Below are positions 18,575-26,858 of a stretch of 64,000 nt of DNA, in pieces (position 1 is the stretch's first letter; each line of letters opens with the position of its first letter). Made by a program: the position numbers and the translations under genes. The stretch is from Chitinophagaceae bacterium (GTDB lineage Bacteria > Bacteroidota > Bacteroidia > Chitinophagales > Chitinophagaceae), in NCBI GenBank assembly GCA_023957575.1, contig JAMLGU010000001.1, positions 620,001-684,000 on the forward strand. Direction: 5' to 3'. The notes beneath the pieces were generated by a model, which saw only the letters and a program-made list of their open reading frames with translations, did no database searches and was not told the DNA's origin.

Positions 18575-19009
18575 TTTTCCATGATTGCTATTGCGTTTGA
18601 TGATGATTTTTATCATCTTTTAATAAGCCTGTTAATAGCAAAAACGCCCGTCAGAAAATATATTATAACAAAGCTAATCAATTTTTGCAGGCGAATGGTG
18701 TTTGGCGGGTTTTATTATCTACAGCAGAGATATGGGGCATTTTAAAAAGGCAACCGCGAAACAGACTTTTCATATCAATAATCATTCTAATTTTAACACT
18801 TATTTCTTGTGACAGAATTAGAAGCAAAGGACAAGAACGTGCCAACAAGACAGAATAAAAAGATTATTAGTTTGACTTTGGTATGTAACAACGCGCTAAA
18901 ATTGACAAAGGTCAGATTCAACTTATAAGTTCAACGGTTATTCAATTTGGTTTAAAATTTGCCTTTTTCAAAAAAATGTAATTACTTTGTAATAACAAAA
19001 TTGATTTTT
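18575..19009. other. Non-coding gap, nothing recognised
   Basis: About 430 bases between the uspA promoter and mazE. I see no convincing reading frame, strong palindrome or repeat shared with other parts of the window. It should hold the mazEF promoter, but no clear consensus could be picked. Confidence 0.5.
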
Positions 19010-19255
19010 ATGCAAATTCAAGTAATCAATATCGGAAATTCAAAAGGTATCAGGTTACCAAAAGCCATATTGGAACAATACAATATTAGCGACACGTTAG
19101 AACTTATTTTGGAGAAAGGAAGAATTATCCTAAAGCCAAAATCCATTCCAAGAAAAGGTTGGGAAAAATCATTCAAACAAATGCACGCAAACGGAGATGA
19201 CAATCTGTTGATTGACGACATTTTTGAAGATGAAACTTTTGAAGAATGGAAATAA
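19010..19255 (+). CDS. mazE: MazE-type antitoxin (AbrB/SpoVT fold)
   Basis: The 81-residue protein begins MQIQVINIGNSKGIRLPKAI, the swapped-hairpin DNA-binding domain of MazE/AbrB antitoxins (NIGNSKGIRLPK). ATG 19010 starts exactly at this domain; an upstream TTG at 18959 would add an unlikely tail. The acidic C-terminus (DDIFEDETFEEWK) is the part that would bind and block MazF. The stop overlaps the mazF start by 10 bases, indicating translational coupling. Autoregulation of the operon by MazE and the MazEF complex is usual in the family. Confidence 0.9.
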   Translation: MQIQVINIGNSKGIRLPKAILEQYNISDTLELILEKGRIILKPKSIPRKGWEKSFKQMHANGDDNLLIDDIFEDETFEEWK

Positions 19256-19581
19256 AGCAATATGAATTAGTGTTGGTAAACCTTGACCCGATCCCGATAG
19301 CTATCGAGAGAAGCGAGATGAAAAAAACTCGGCCTTGTACTGTCATTTCTCCAAACGAAATGAACAAATACCTTCAAACAATTGTTGTTGCACCGCTTAC
19401 AAGTAGCTCAAAACCTTATCCGACAAGAGTTGAGATAAAGCAAACAACAAAAAAAGGTTGGATCGTTTTAGATCAAATCAGAACAGTGGACAGAACAAGA
19501 ATTGTAAAGAAGTTAGGTAAACTGACAACCTCTGAGATTGAAGCAGTAAAAAACGTGATAATGGAAACCTATGTTGAATAA
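19246..19581 (+). CDS. mazF: MazF-type mRNA interferase with a small in-frame insertion
   Basis: The 111-residue MazF/PemK endoribonuclease cuts mRNA at short sites. Family signs: YELVLVNLDP, the KKTRPCTVISP strand, TIVVAPLTS and GWIVLDQIRTVDRTRI, whose Arg and Thr belong to the active site. Between Asp-Pro (14-15) and SEMKKTRP (23-30), where relatives normally have three residues (such as TIG), there are seven (IPIAIER). The extra DNA contains the perfect palindrome CGATAGCTATCG. The altered loop lies next to the catalytic Arg region (loop between the first strands), so activity may be changed. Length and reading frame are otherwise intact. Confidence 0.88.
   Translation: MEIKQYELVLVNLDPIPIAIERSEMKKTRPCTVISPNEMNKYLQTIVVAPLTSSSKPYPTRVEIKQTTKKGWIVLDQIRTVDRTRIVKKLGKLTTSEIEAVKNVIMETYVE
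19295..19306. repeat. Palindrome inside mazF
   Basis: CGATAGCTATCG is a perfect 12-bp palindrome with flanks ATCC and AGAG. It matches a short repeat (CCCGATAGCTATCGGG) that I recall as common between Bacteroidota genes; here it is read through in frame. Confidence 0.6.
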
Positions 19582-19654
19582 AAAACGCTCTATAACTTAG
19601 TAATTGCCAAAAGCGGAGCTGAACAACTTTGATTGGAAATTTGTGCGGGGGGGT

Positions 19655-19740
19655 CAATCCCGAACGTCCTGGATTCTTCATTTGAATCCCGAAGTTTTGG
19701 GATGCTAAAAATCCCGGCCTTCGGCAATACCCAAAACGAT
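19655..19740. repeat. Palindromic intergenic repeat
   Basis: Several related phrases follow each other: AATCCCGAACG, AATCCCGAAGTTTTGGGAT and AATCCCGGCCTTCGGCAAT. CCCGAAG/CTTCGGG-type half sites recur in both orientations, so this looks like a degenerate repeat cluster after mazF rather than a gene. Confidence 0.5.
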
Positions 19741-19771
19741 ATTGTTGCTTTAAAGGGCATTGTCTTTATTA

Positions 19772-19814
19772 AAATAAAAAAGCCGAAAGTGATATCTATT
19801 CATCGCTTTCGGCC
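19772..19814 (-). terminator. Intrinsic terminator of the PDZ gene
   Basis: On the minus strand GCCGAAAG (19813-19806) pairs with CTTTCGGC (19789-19782), extended inward by three pairs and one G-T, and is followed by TTTTTTATTTT. It lies about 120 bases after the stop of the PDZ protein. Confidence 0.8.
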
Positions 19815-19932
19815 TAAAAAACACTCAAACCATTTTTAAACACAAAACTTAAAACTATGACATACGAATCATACAGAAACGACCTCAATCTTATGTATTA
19901 ACAACTTCCATGGTAAGAAGTTTAATCAATAA

Positions 19933-20922
19933 TTATAAATCGGCTGTTTTAATTTTTTTTGAAAATTTTACTTCCAGATTTTGGGCCTTCCCGTTTCTTT
20001 CAATTTTTAGTTTTAAGGGTGTTTGGCTGCGGTTGCTTGCCACCATAGCGCTGATTGTGTCAGTACTGTTGATAGGAGCGCCATTTACCTCCATAATGAT
20101 ATCGCCTTGTTTTAAACCTGCCTTGTCGGCATCAGATCCGGCAGCTACCTCCAGCACTTTTACACCACTGCCACTTTCCAAATCCTGAATTTTTATACCC
20201 AATCTGGGAGTTGTCGGTCTGCCCATTACAATAACATTTTTTCTGCTCAAGGGGGATCCTTCTGAAATTCCCGGGGCAGGCATAGAGTAAAGACCGGTAA
20301 TTTTTCTATTGGGTTCAATTGGGAAGCCTTGAACGGTAATCATTGGAAAATCGGGCGATTGCCATTTGGTAAGTTCGGCTACTACTGTATTTTGCTTTTG
20401 GTTTCTTAAAAAAACTACTGAAACCTTATCGCCGGGGTTTTTATCTTTCAATGCTTTTGACAGATCATCAGGGGTTTCTATTTTGTTTTTGTCAACCGAG
20501 GTGATGATATCGCCTTCTTTTAAGCCTGCCTTACCGGCAGCGCTTTCTTCGTTTACATTTACTACTTCTGCTCCCTGATCTGTTTTTTTTGTGGATACGC
20601 CCAGCATGGCTTTGTTTGGCGGTGACGCTAATGTCAATTGGCGGCCGGCAATATCAAAATTTTCGCTGCCGTACCCCAAAGCATTGTAAGCTTCAATATC
20701 TTTTATTTTACGACGTCTTACAGTAATATTGCTGTTTTTGTCGGTACTCAGGTCTTTGCCGTTTACCGTTATCTTTGCGCCATCTACAGTGATTTCCAAC
20801 TTTCTGTTATCATCTGCCTTTTTCGTAATAATGATTAGTTCTGCCTCTTTGTTTTTATCAGTGGTTTGGGCAAAAATGCTGCATGGCAAAAGCAGGAGGG
20901 ATAAATAATAAATTGATTTCAT
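19933..20922 (-). CDS. Exported protein with two PDZ domains
   Basis: The 329-residue protein has signal peptide MKSIYYLSLLLLPCSIFAQ and two PDZ domains: about 105-185 (GVSTKKTDQGAEVVNV, AGKAGLKEGDIITSV) and 240-318 (LGIKIQDLESGSGVKVLEV, ADKAGLKQGDIIMEV). An N-terminal strand-rich part (30-95) may be a small sandwich. Two PDZ domains in this order recall DegP/HtrA, but no trypsin-like domain is present, so it is not a protease itself. It probably binds peptide tails or scaffolds an envelope protease. It is transcribed alone, with a palindrome at its predicted transcription start and a good terminator. Confidence 0.85.
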   Translation of the reverse strand: MKSIYYLSLLLLPCSIFAQTTDKNKEAELIIITKKADDNRKLEITVDGAKITVNGKDLSTDKNSNITVRRRKIKDIEAYNALGYGSENFDIAGRQLTLASPPNKAMLGVSTKKTDQGAEVVNVNEESAAGKAGLKEGDIITSVDKNKIETPDDLSKALKDKNPGDKVSVVFLRNQKQNTVVAELTKWQSPDFPMITVQGFPIEPNRKITGLYSMPAPGISEGSPLSRKNVIVMGRPTTPRLGIKIQDLESGSGVKVLEVAAGSDADKAGLKQGDIIMEVNGAPINSTDTISAMVASNRSQTPLKLKIERNGKAQNLEVKFSKKIKTADL

Positions 20923-20938
20923 AAAAAGAATTTTAATT

Positions 20939-20968
20939 AACTACGTTTTGTTTCGTAGTTCAAAGGTA
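20939..20968 (-). promoter_or_regulatory. Promoter with operator-like palindrome before the PDZ gene
   Basis: On the minus strand a -7 element TACCTTTG (20968-20961) is followed at once by the inverted repeat AACTACG-N8-CGTAGTT (20960-20939), which would overlap the transcription start. Such placement suggests a repressor site. The regulator is unknown. Confidence 0.5.
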
Positions 20969-21023
20969 AAGTAAAATCCTTAATACGAAACCCTTCGGAA
21001 ATGTTAAAAGTTTTTGAAATCAG

Positions 21024-21815
21024 CTACAGGACGATACCGGTTTCGAAATATTCGTATTTGCGTGCTTCGTTTGAGCGTGAGCTTAATAGGGAAAGTTCTT
21101 TTGAATAAACAAAAATCAGATTTTTATTGCTGTCGTATTTACGGCTGATTTCACGAATCCGGCTCATTTCTTTGCCTCCATACACATCAGATTGTGTAAG
21201 TAATCCATTGGTATATTGGTGAATAGTATGATATAAATATTTGTTATCTGCTGTATAAACCACTTCTTTATTTAATTGACCCTTTGAATCATACTCATTC
21301 AGCGAATAACGGGACAACAAATTTTTGGCATCAAAATATTGGGTTTTAATCAGCCTGTTTTCTTTATCGTAGAAGAAATCCAGATTTTCTGTTGTATGAA
21401 TTTGTGGATATTCAATAATCTCTTTGACCTTTTTGCCGGTCTGGTCATATTCATAAATATTATTCTGGATATTGATGAAACCAAAAATTTGGTTGTTTGT
21501 CATTTTCTTTATTCTGCTTAAATGTCCGTTTTCGTATTCGTAAAGATCGTAGGAAATTATTTCTACTATTTGGCCATCTTTATAAAAAGGGTGAAACACC
21601 TTGGTAATTCTGCCAAAATCGTCGTATTCATATTCGTCAGTGATAGCAATGGGGTCCTTAGCATTTTCTGAAGGCAGGAGAAAGATTCTTTTTAATTTGG
21701 CATTTGCCCGATAAGTTTCGGTTTCAGGCATTACTGCATGGTCTTTCTTATTGCAGCTAAAAAGGGTAATCAGCGCAAGAGAAAATATTATAAGGTAGCT
21801 CCAACTATTTTTCAT
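21024..21815 (-). CDS. Lipoprotein with YD-like repeats
   Basis: The 263-residue protein begins MKNSWSYLIIFSLALITLFSC, a lipoprotein signal with Cys 21; an upstream ATG (21848) would place eleven residues before it and is less likely. The rest is a run of weak repeats of the form YEYDxxGRIxK, YEYENGHLSRI, YEYDQTGKKVKE, FFYDKENRLIKT, NEYDSKGQLNK. These match the YD/RHS-type beta-hairpin repeat that builds a curved sheet, here about eight units and without a toxin tip. Such proteins are common in Bacteroidota with unknown function. It should face the periplasm or cell surface. Confidence 0.75.
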   Translation of the reverse strand: MKNSWSYLIIFSLALITLFSCNKKDHAVMPETETYRANAKLKRIFLLPSENAKDPIAITDEYEYDDFGRITKVFHPFYKDGQIVEIISYDLYEYENGHLSRIKKMTNNQIFGFINIQNNIYEYDQTGKKVKEIIEYPQIHTTENLDFFYDKENRLIKTQYFDAKNLLSRYSLNEYDSKGQLNKEVVYTADNKYLYHTIHQYTNGLLTQSDVYGGKEMSRIREISRKYDSNKNLIFVYSKELSLLSSRSNEARKYEYFETGIVL

Positions 21816-21923
21816 AAAGATAGGGTTATGTATGGCAAAGATAAACAAATTGCAGGGAATGATGGCCGAAAAAATATCTGTTGAACCTATCGAACAAGTG
21901 AAGGTTAATCACTTACTTCCGCC

Positions 21924-22826
21924 TTACACATTGTTTTTATCCTCATTGGCATTGGCCGCCAATTTTTCCCCACATTTTTTACAAAAAACAGCATCGGCGC
22001 TATGGTTGCCTGCGCCACAGTGGCCGCACTTAATATCCATTCGGAGGCGTTTGGTTTGCTCCATGAATGAAGCGGACATGATGCCGGTGGGTACTGCGAT
22101 GATGGAGTAACCCAGAATCATGATGAATGAAGCAATCATTTTTCCCAAAGCGGTTACCGGGGCTACATCGCCATAACCTACCGTAGTGATAGTAACGATA
22201 GACCAATAAATACTCTGTGGAATACTGTGGAATCCGTCATTCTTTTCAAACTCAACCACATACATTAAGGAACCCAAAAAGATGGTGAGTAGCACAACGA
22301 AAAAGAGAAATATCAGTATTTTTCTGAAACTACGGATGAAGGTAAACATCAGTATGCGGCTTTCTTCTAAGAATTTCACCATCTTAAAAATTCTGAAAAG
22401 ACGCAACAATCTGAATGAACGAATAACCATCAGTACGTGCCATTGAGGGTAGAAAAATTCAAGATAAGAGGGAAGGATAGCCAGTAGGTCAACAACTCCA
22501 TAGAAGCTGGTGGCATACCTTTTGGTACTTTTTACGCAATAAAGCCTTAGCAAATATTCAATACTGAATAAGAAAAGAAAGAAGTAATCAATTATACGAA
22601 ATAGATGTCCGTACTTAAATCCAATAGCCGGAACACTTTCTAACATTAGTAATCCGATGTTGAGGATAATGGCAATGGAAAGCAGTACGTCAAATAATTT
22701 TCCAAGTGGTGTAGATGATTGAAAAATAGTAATATACAACCACTCTCTCAGTGTACCTTTTTCATCAGGTTTATTATTGTTTTGTATGACATCAACTTTA
22801 TCCGGTAATAATCTGAACAAAGACAT
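21924..22826 (-). CDS. Voltage-gated potassium channel with C-terminal zinc ribbon
   Basis: The 300-residue protein has a six-helix Kv/KvAP-type layout. S1 lies near 45-63 and S2 near 75-95; S3 covers 107-125. S4 carries regularly spaced Arg/Lys (RSFRLLRLFRIFKMVK, 136-151), S5 covers 165-190, and the pore loop has the selectivity filter TVGYGD (215-220). S6 follows at 227-250. The cytoplasmic tail has two CxxC pairs (Cys267, 270, 282, 285) forming a zinc ribbon. It should conduct K+ on depolarisation; the ribbon may sense ligands or aid assembly. The gene is alone on its strand. Confidence 0.93.
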   Translation of the reverse strand: MSLFRLLPDKVDVIQNNNKPDEKGTLREWLYITIFQSSTPLGKLFDVLLSIAIILNIGLLMLESVPAIGFKYGHLFRIIDYFFLFLFSIEYLLRLYCVKSTKRYATSFYGVVDLLAILPSYLEFFYPQWHVLMVIRSFRLLRLFRIFKMVKFLEESRILMFTFIRSFRKILIFLFFVVLLTIFLGSLMYVVEFEKNDGFHSIPQSIYWSIVTITTVGYGDVAPVTALGKMIASFIMILGYSIIAVPTGIMSASFMEQTKRLRMDIKCGHCGAGNHSADAVFCKKCGEKLAANANEDKNNV

Positions 22827-22983
22827 TGTTAATCAACTTTGAATTCGGAAAAGAATATTTGCCATAAAAGTAAAAGAAAAATATGATAAAGGCGAAACGG
22901 TCTTTATATAAAGAAAATGCTGATTCTTTTTTTGTAAAAATATTTTGGAACAGTACCACAAATAAATTTTGAAAATCGATAAT

Positions 22984-23024
22984 ACGCCTCACCCCGGCCC
23001 TCTCCTCGCGGAGAGGGAGTAAGA
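22984..23024. repeat. Single copy of the 58-bp palindromic repeat
   Basis: ACGCCTCACCCCGGCCCT followed by the CTCCTCGCGGAG palindrome and GGGAGTAAG matches the three copies at 5541-5705, though without the GATGAAA tail. The surrounding 300-base gap between the channel and peptidase genes shows no other feature. Confidence 0.85.
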
Positions 23025-23155
23025 CCTTGGGTAGGCAAAGATTATAGAAGATTTGAAAAATATTAATTGGGAGATAATGCTTTTTTATTCTTGTTATCAA
23101 CCGGTTATTTGATAAGCGGTTGTTTTTAAATTATTTATTCCTTTATTTTTACGGC

Positions 23156-24694
23156 ATGAGATATCAATTTTTACTTTTTATCGGTCTATTTGTTGGCACA
23201 TTATCAAATGCCCAGAAAACATCAGACCCATCATTATTTGCAAAGACCATTACGGCCAGAAGCCTACAGGCGCATTTGAATATCATTGCAGGCGCCGAAA
23301 TGGAAGGACGCGATACGCCTTCGCCCGGTTTGGAAAAGGCAGCAGACTACATTGCCGAACAGTTTAAAAAAGCCGGTGTATTGCCCGGAAATAATGGCAG
23401 CTACAGGCAGACCTTTAGTTTGGGAAAAGATTCTGTAACAGGGATGAGCCTTAAAATAGATGATGCTAATTTTTCGCCGTATGACGATTTTGCCCCCGCT
23501 ATGTTTATGCCGCCACAGGTAGATTTGCATTTTTCGGAATACATTTTTGTAGGTTATGGTATTGTGGACGAAAAACAAAATGATTATGAAGGAGCGGATG
23601 TGAAAGATAAATTAGTTATCTTCCTGAATGGTGAACCCGAAGGTTATAAATCGGCTCAGACGGGCAGAAACTCTCCGGCATCTTTGTTTAATAAAATCAG
23701 AAAGGCAATGGAGAAGGGGGCGGCTGCCATATTGATTATCAGAGAAGATTTGCCTTCGCGATTAAGTAACTTTAGCCGCTACCAATTGATTTCGGATGGA
23801 GCTGCAAGCAACAGGTTTGGGATAACTGTACCCACTTTTTTTATAAATGAAAATGTGGTACGACGGGTGAGCGGTTATGATTTATCTACCGTAAAAAATG
23901 CAATTGGTACAGAAGTGTCGATACCAATGGTTGAGCAGGCTGATATTTCGTTGAGCTATAAAACCGATATGAGCAAAAAAGAAGTGTCAAACGTGATAGG
24001 AGTAGTAGAAGGCTCCGATAAAAAAGATGAATATGTAATAATAACTGCACACTATGACCATGTAGGAAAAGATATGGACGGAAATATTTATTATGGCGCC
24101 GATGACGATGGATCGGGTACCGTGTCGGTTATAGAGATGGCAAATGCTTTTGCAAAAGCAAAAAAGGCAGGCAAGGGTCCCAGACGTACCATAATATTTA
24201 TGACGGTATGTGGCGAAGAAAAAGGATTGTGGGGTTCAGAATATTATTCATCAAACCCTGTGTATCCTTTGGATAAAACATCAGCCGATTTAAATATTGA
24301 TATGATTGGCCGGATAGGTGATGAATATATAAAAGATAAAGATTCGGCAAACTATGTGTATGTGATTGGCGATGACAGGTTGAGTACCGATTTGGCTCCC
24401 ATTCTGAATGATGCAAATAATAGATACCTACGTTTGAAATTAGACAGAAAGTATAATGACCCGAAGGATCCCGAGCGTTTTTATTATCGAAGCGACCATT
24501 ATAATTTTGCCAAAAAAGGTGTGCCGGTTATTTTCTTCTTCAATGGGGTACATCCCGATTATCACAAGCCAACCGATACTGTCGATAAAATTAATTTTGA
24601 ACTGATGGCAAAAAGAGCGCAATTGGTGTTTAATACCGCTTGGGAAATAGCCAACAGGAACGAAATGCTGAAAAGGGATTTGAAACTTCAGTAG
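23156..24694 (+). CDS. Secreted M28 aminopeptidase with PA-domain insert
   Basis: The protein has 512 residues from ATG 23156 (MRYQFLLFIGLFVGTLSNAQ is a good signal peptide; a TTG at 23120 would add a poor prefix). The M28 zinc peptidase domain is split by a PA domain (about 110-250). Metal ligands and catalytic residues sit in TAHYDHVGK (His299), YGADDDGSGT, CGEEKGLWGS, NIDMIGRIGD and RSDHYNFAKKGVP. It would release N-terminal amino acids from peptides in the periplasm or outside. A shorter homologous gene follows about 130 bases downstream, evidently from tandem duplication. Confidence 0.92.
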   Translation: MRYQFLLFIGLFVGTLSNAQKTSDPSLFAKTITARSLQAHLNIIAGAEMEGRDTPSPGLEKAADYIAEQFKKAGVLPGNNGSYRQTFSLGKDSVTGMSLKIDDANFSPYDDFAPAMFMPPQVDLHFSEYIFVGYGIVDEKQNDYEGADVKDKLVIFLNGEPEGYKSAQTGRNSPASLFNKIRKAMEKGAAAILIIREDLPSRLSNFSRYQLISDGAASNRFGITVPTFFINENVVRRVSGYDLSTVKNAIGTEVSIPMVEQADISLSYKTDMSKKEVSNVIGVVEGSDKKDEYVIITAHYDHVGKDMDGNIYYGADDDGSGTVSVIEMANAFAKAKKAGKGPRRTIIFMTVCGEEKGLWGSEYYSSNPVYPLDKTSADLNIDMIGRIGDEYIKDKDSANYVYVIGDDRLSTDLAPILNDANNRYLRLKLDRKYNDPKDPERFYYRSDHYNFAKKGVPVIFFFNGVHPDYHKPTDTVDKINFELMAKRAQLVFNTAWEIANRNEMLKRDLKLQ

Positions 24695-24821
24695 CGTAAA
24701 GTTATTTTTTACAATTTTGGGCCATTAAAATTGATTTTTTAATGGCCTTCATTTTTTAGGACTTTACTATCTTTAATAAATAATGAATCAACAGGTATCT
24801 TTACAAAGAATATTGAGCAAT

Positions 24822-25970
24822 ATGAAGAAATTATATTATCTACCCTTTTTGATACTGATTTTGATAGTGTCCTGTAAAAAAACGCCAAAAATAGAAAAAA
24901 GGATTACGGTTTCCGATGTTGCCAAAACCATCACAGTGGCTGATTTGCAAAGGCATCTTACCATTATTGCCGGTGCCGATATGGAAGGCAGAAATACGCC
25001 CTCGCCCGGGCTTGAAAAGGCAGCCGATTACATCATTGCCCGTTTTCAGGAATTCGGACTAATGCCGGGAAATAAGGGCAGCTTTCGCCAAAATTATTCC
25101 ACTTTAACACCTTTTGCCAATATGATTCCGGTAATATTGGATATGAATACAACTTCAACCACCAATAACGGTTATAATCAGTTCTTGTACCATGCAGAAC
25201 TAAATAGTATGGCGCAATCCCATCATAATCAGGCATTAATAATAAATGCACCACAAGATACTGCATCGAATATAATAGGCATAATAGAAGGTACCGATAA
25301 AAAGAACGAATATGTGATAGTGAGTGCGCACTATGACCATGCAGGTAAAACAGCACAGGGATTGATTAATTATGGCGCCGATGATAATGGATCGGGTACG
25401 GTGTGTATGATGGAGATTGCCGAGGCTTTTGCGTTTGCCCAAAAAAATGGCCTTGCCCCTAGAAGGTCGGTAATATTTTTGGCAGTGAGTGGAGAGGAAA
25501 AGGGATTGTGGGGATCGGCTTATTATAGTAACCACCCGTTGTTTCCACTGGAAAATACATCGGCTGCTGTAAATATGGACATGATTGGCAGAATAGGTAA
25601 CGAATATCTGAATGATAAAGATTCGGTGAATTATGTATATGTAATCGGCGATAACAAAATTTCGACCGAAATTCCCGGCATCATTGACAATGCCAATAAA
25701 AACCTTAACCTGAAAATGGATAAAAAATACAATGACCCCAACGATCCTTTGCGTATTTTTTATCGTAGCGACCAGTACAGTTTTGCTAAAAAGGGGGTGC
25801 CGGTTACATTCTTTTTCAGTGGTTTGCATCCCGATTATCATACACCGGCAGATACGGTTGATAGAATTGCCTTTGGTATAATGGCCAAAAGGGCGCAATT
25901 GGTTTTTTATACCGTTTGGGATATTGCCAATAGAGAAGGGATGCTTAAAAGAGACATTTCGGGGTTATAG
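24822..25970 (+). CDS. M28 aminopeptidase lipoprotein, PA domain lost
   Basis: The protein has 382 residues from ATG 24822, which places a clean lipoprotein signal (MKKLYYLPFLILILIVSC) at the start; an upstream ATG at 24783 is in frame but spoils it. It shares long identical phrases with the upstream gene (AGADMEGRNTPSPGLEKAAD, NYGADDNGSGT, EEKGLWGSAYYS, MDMIGRIGNEY), and the zinc ligands are intact. The PA domain of about 140 residues is replaced by a ~70-residue Asn/Thr-rich linker. It should be anchored to a membrane, in contrast to the soluble sister enzyme. It ends 2 bp from the converging recO. Confidence 0.9.
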   Translation: MKKLYYLPFLILILIVSCKKTPKIEKRITVSDVAKTITVADLQRHLTIIAGADMEGRNTPSPGLEKAADYIIARFQEFGLMPGNKGSFRQNYSTLTPFANMIPVILDMNTTSTTNNGYNQFLYHAELNSMAQSHHNQALIINAPQDTASNIIGIIEGTDKKNEYVIVSAHYDHAGKTAQGLINYGADDNGSGTVCMMEIAEAFAFAQKNGLAPRRSVIFLAVSGEEKGLWGSAYYSNHPLFPLENTSAAVNMDMIGRIGNEYLNDKDSVNYVYVIGDNKISTEIPGIIDNANKNLNLKMDKKYNDPNDPLRIFYRSDQYSFAKKGVPVTFFFSGLHPDYHTPADTVDRIAFGIMAKRAQLVFYTVWDIANREGMLKRDISGL

Positions 25971-25972
25971 GT

Positions 25973-26731
25973 TCATCGTAATATTTCCCGAAGTACCGGT
26001 AATGTTTTCAGTTTTGTAAAGTCTTGAATATGAAGCATATAATAGTTTTCAAGACCTTCCAATATTTTATATCTGGCGACTGCATTTGATTGAATTTCCT
26101 CTAATTCATCGGGTTGCCTTACCAAAAGAATTTGAGCGAGAACTGTGGCAAAGTTTTTTTCCAGATAATAGCCATGATTAGGCAAAACCTCTGTGAAAAA
26201 GCCTTCCTGCATATCAAAAAGAAGGTTTTCGCTTTCCAGAATCCTATTGTTTTTGTTTTGAGGATTCAACCCAAAAAATGATGACAGATGCGCTGCAAAA
26301 AATATGGGGTAATTTGCCAGCACCTTGTCATTGCAATAGTTAAGATGAAAAAAAGCATCTTCAAAAAAATGATACAGGTCGCTGTTGGTTTCGGGTTGTT
26401 TGATGCATTTTGATAAAAGTTCTACCATAAATAAGGCCACACCGTTTTTAACTACATCTGTAAAAATGTTTTCATTCAACCTTGCCCATTTGTATTCATT
26501 TATTCTGTTAAGTTGCTTAAACTCATTGTAATACACCACCAAATCCAAAATTGCTGCAGGTTGAAAAAACATGGCTCTTCCCGTATTTTTTCTGCCTGTA
26601 GCCCTCACTCCGTTGATGAGATAGGATTGCAGGCCAAAGACCTCGGTATAAATACTTACAATCAGACTGGTTTCGCCGTATTTTACAGATCGCAATACAA
26701 TCCCTTTGGTTTTATGTAGTTTGTCGGCCAA
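25973..26731 (-). CDS. recO: DNA repair protein RecO
   Basis: The 252-residue protein matches RecO in length and layout: N-terminal OB fold (KTKGIVLRSVKYGETSLIVSIYTE, then GLQSYLINGVRA) and a helical C-terminal part. RecO works with RecR to load RecA on SSB-coated single-stranded DNA in the RecF pathway and anneals strands. Bacteroidota-typical phrases include FFQPAAILDLVVYYNE. It is divergent from the MMPL transporter gene and convergent with the M28 gene, leaving only 2 bases between the stops. Confidence 0.93.
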   Translation of the reverse strand: MADKLHKTKGIVLRSVKYGETSLIVSIYTEVFGLQSYLINGVRATGRKNTGRAMFFQPAAILDLVVYYNEFKQLNRINEYKWARLNENIFTDVVKNGVALFMVELLSKCIKQPETNSDLYHFFEDAFFHLNYCNDKVLANYPIFFAAHLSSFFGLNPQNKNNRILESENLLFDMQEGFFTEVLPNHGYYLEKNFATVLAQILLVRQPDELEEIQSNAVARYKILEGLENYYMLHIQDFTKLKTLPVLREILR

Positions 26732-26858
26732 ATTTCTTTATAATAGAATATGAATTTGCAAAATTGAGTATAAAATTGCTACCTGTGCCAAATTTTAGTC
26801 CTCAAACCCTGAAATTTTACGTTTCTTTGCAAATTCATGCAGTGTAAATTTAATTAAT

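Noticed and set aside
19933..20922. DegP/HtrA protease
   Set aside because: Two PDZ domains are present but there is no trypsin-like domain or catalytic triad.
25236..25898. 220-codon minus-strand frame opposite the second M28 gene
   Set aside because: The plus strand carries all zinc-ligand motifs; the antisense product is His/Ile/Tyr-rich without a domain.
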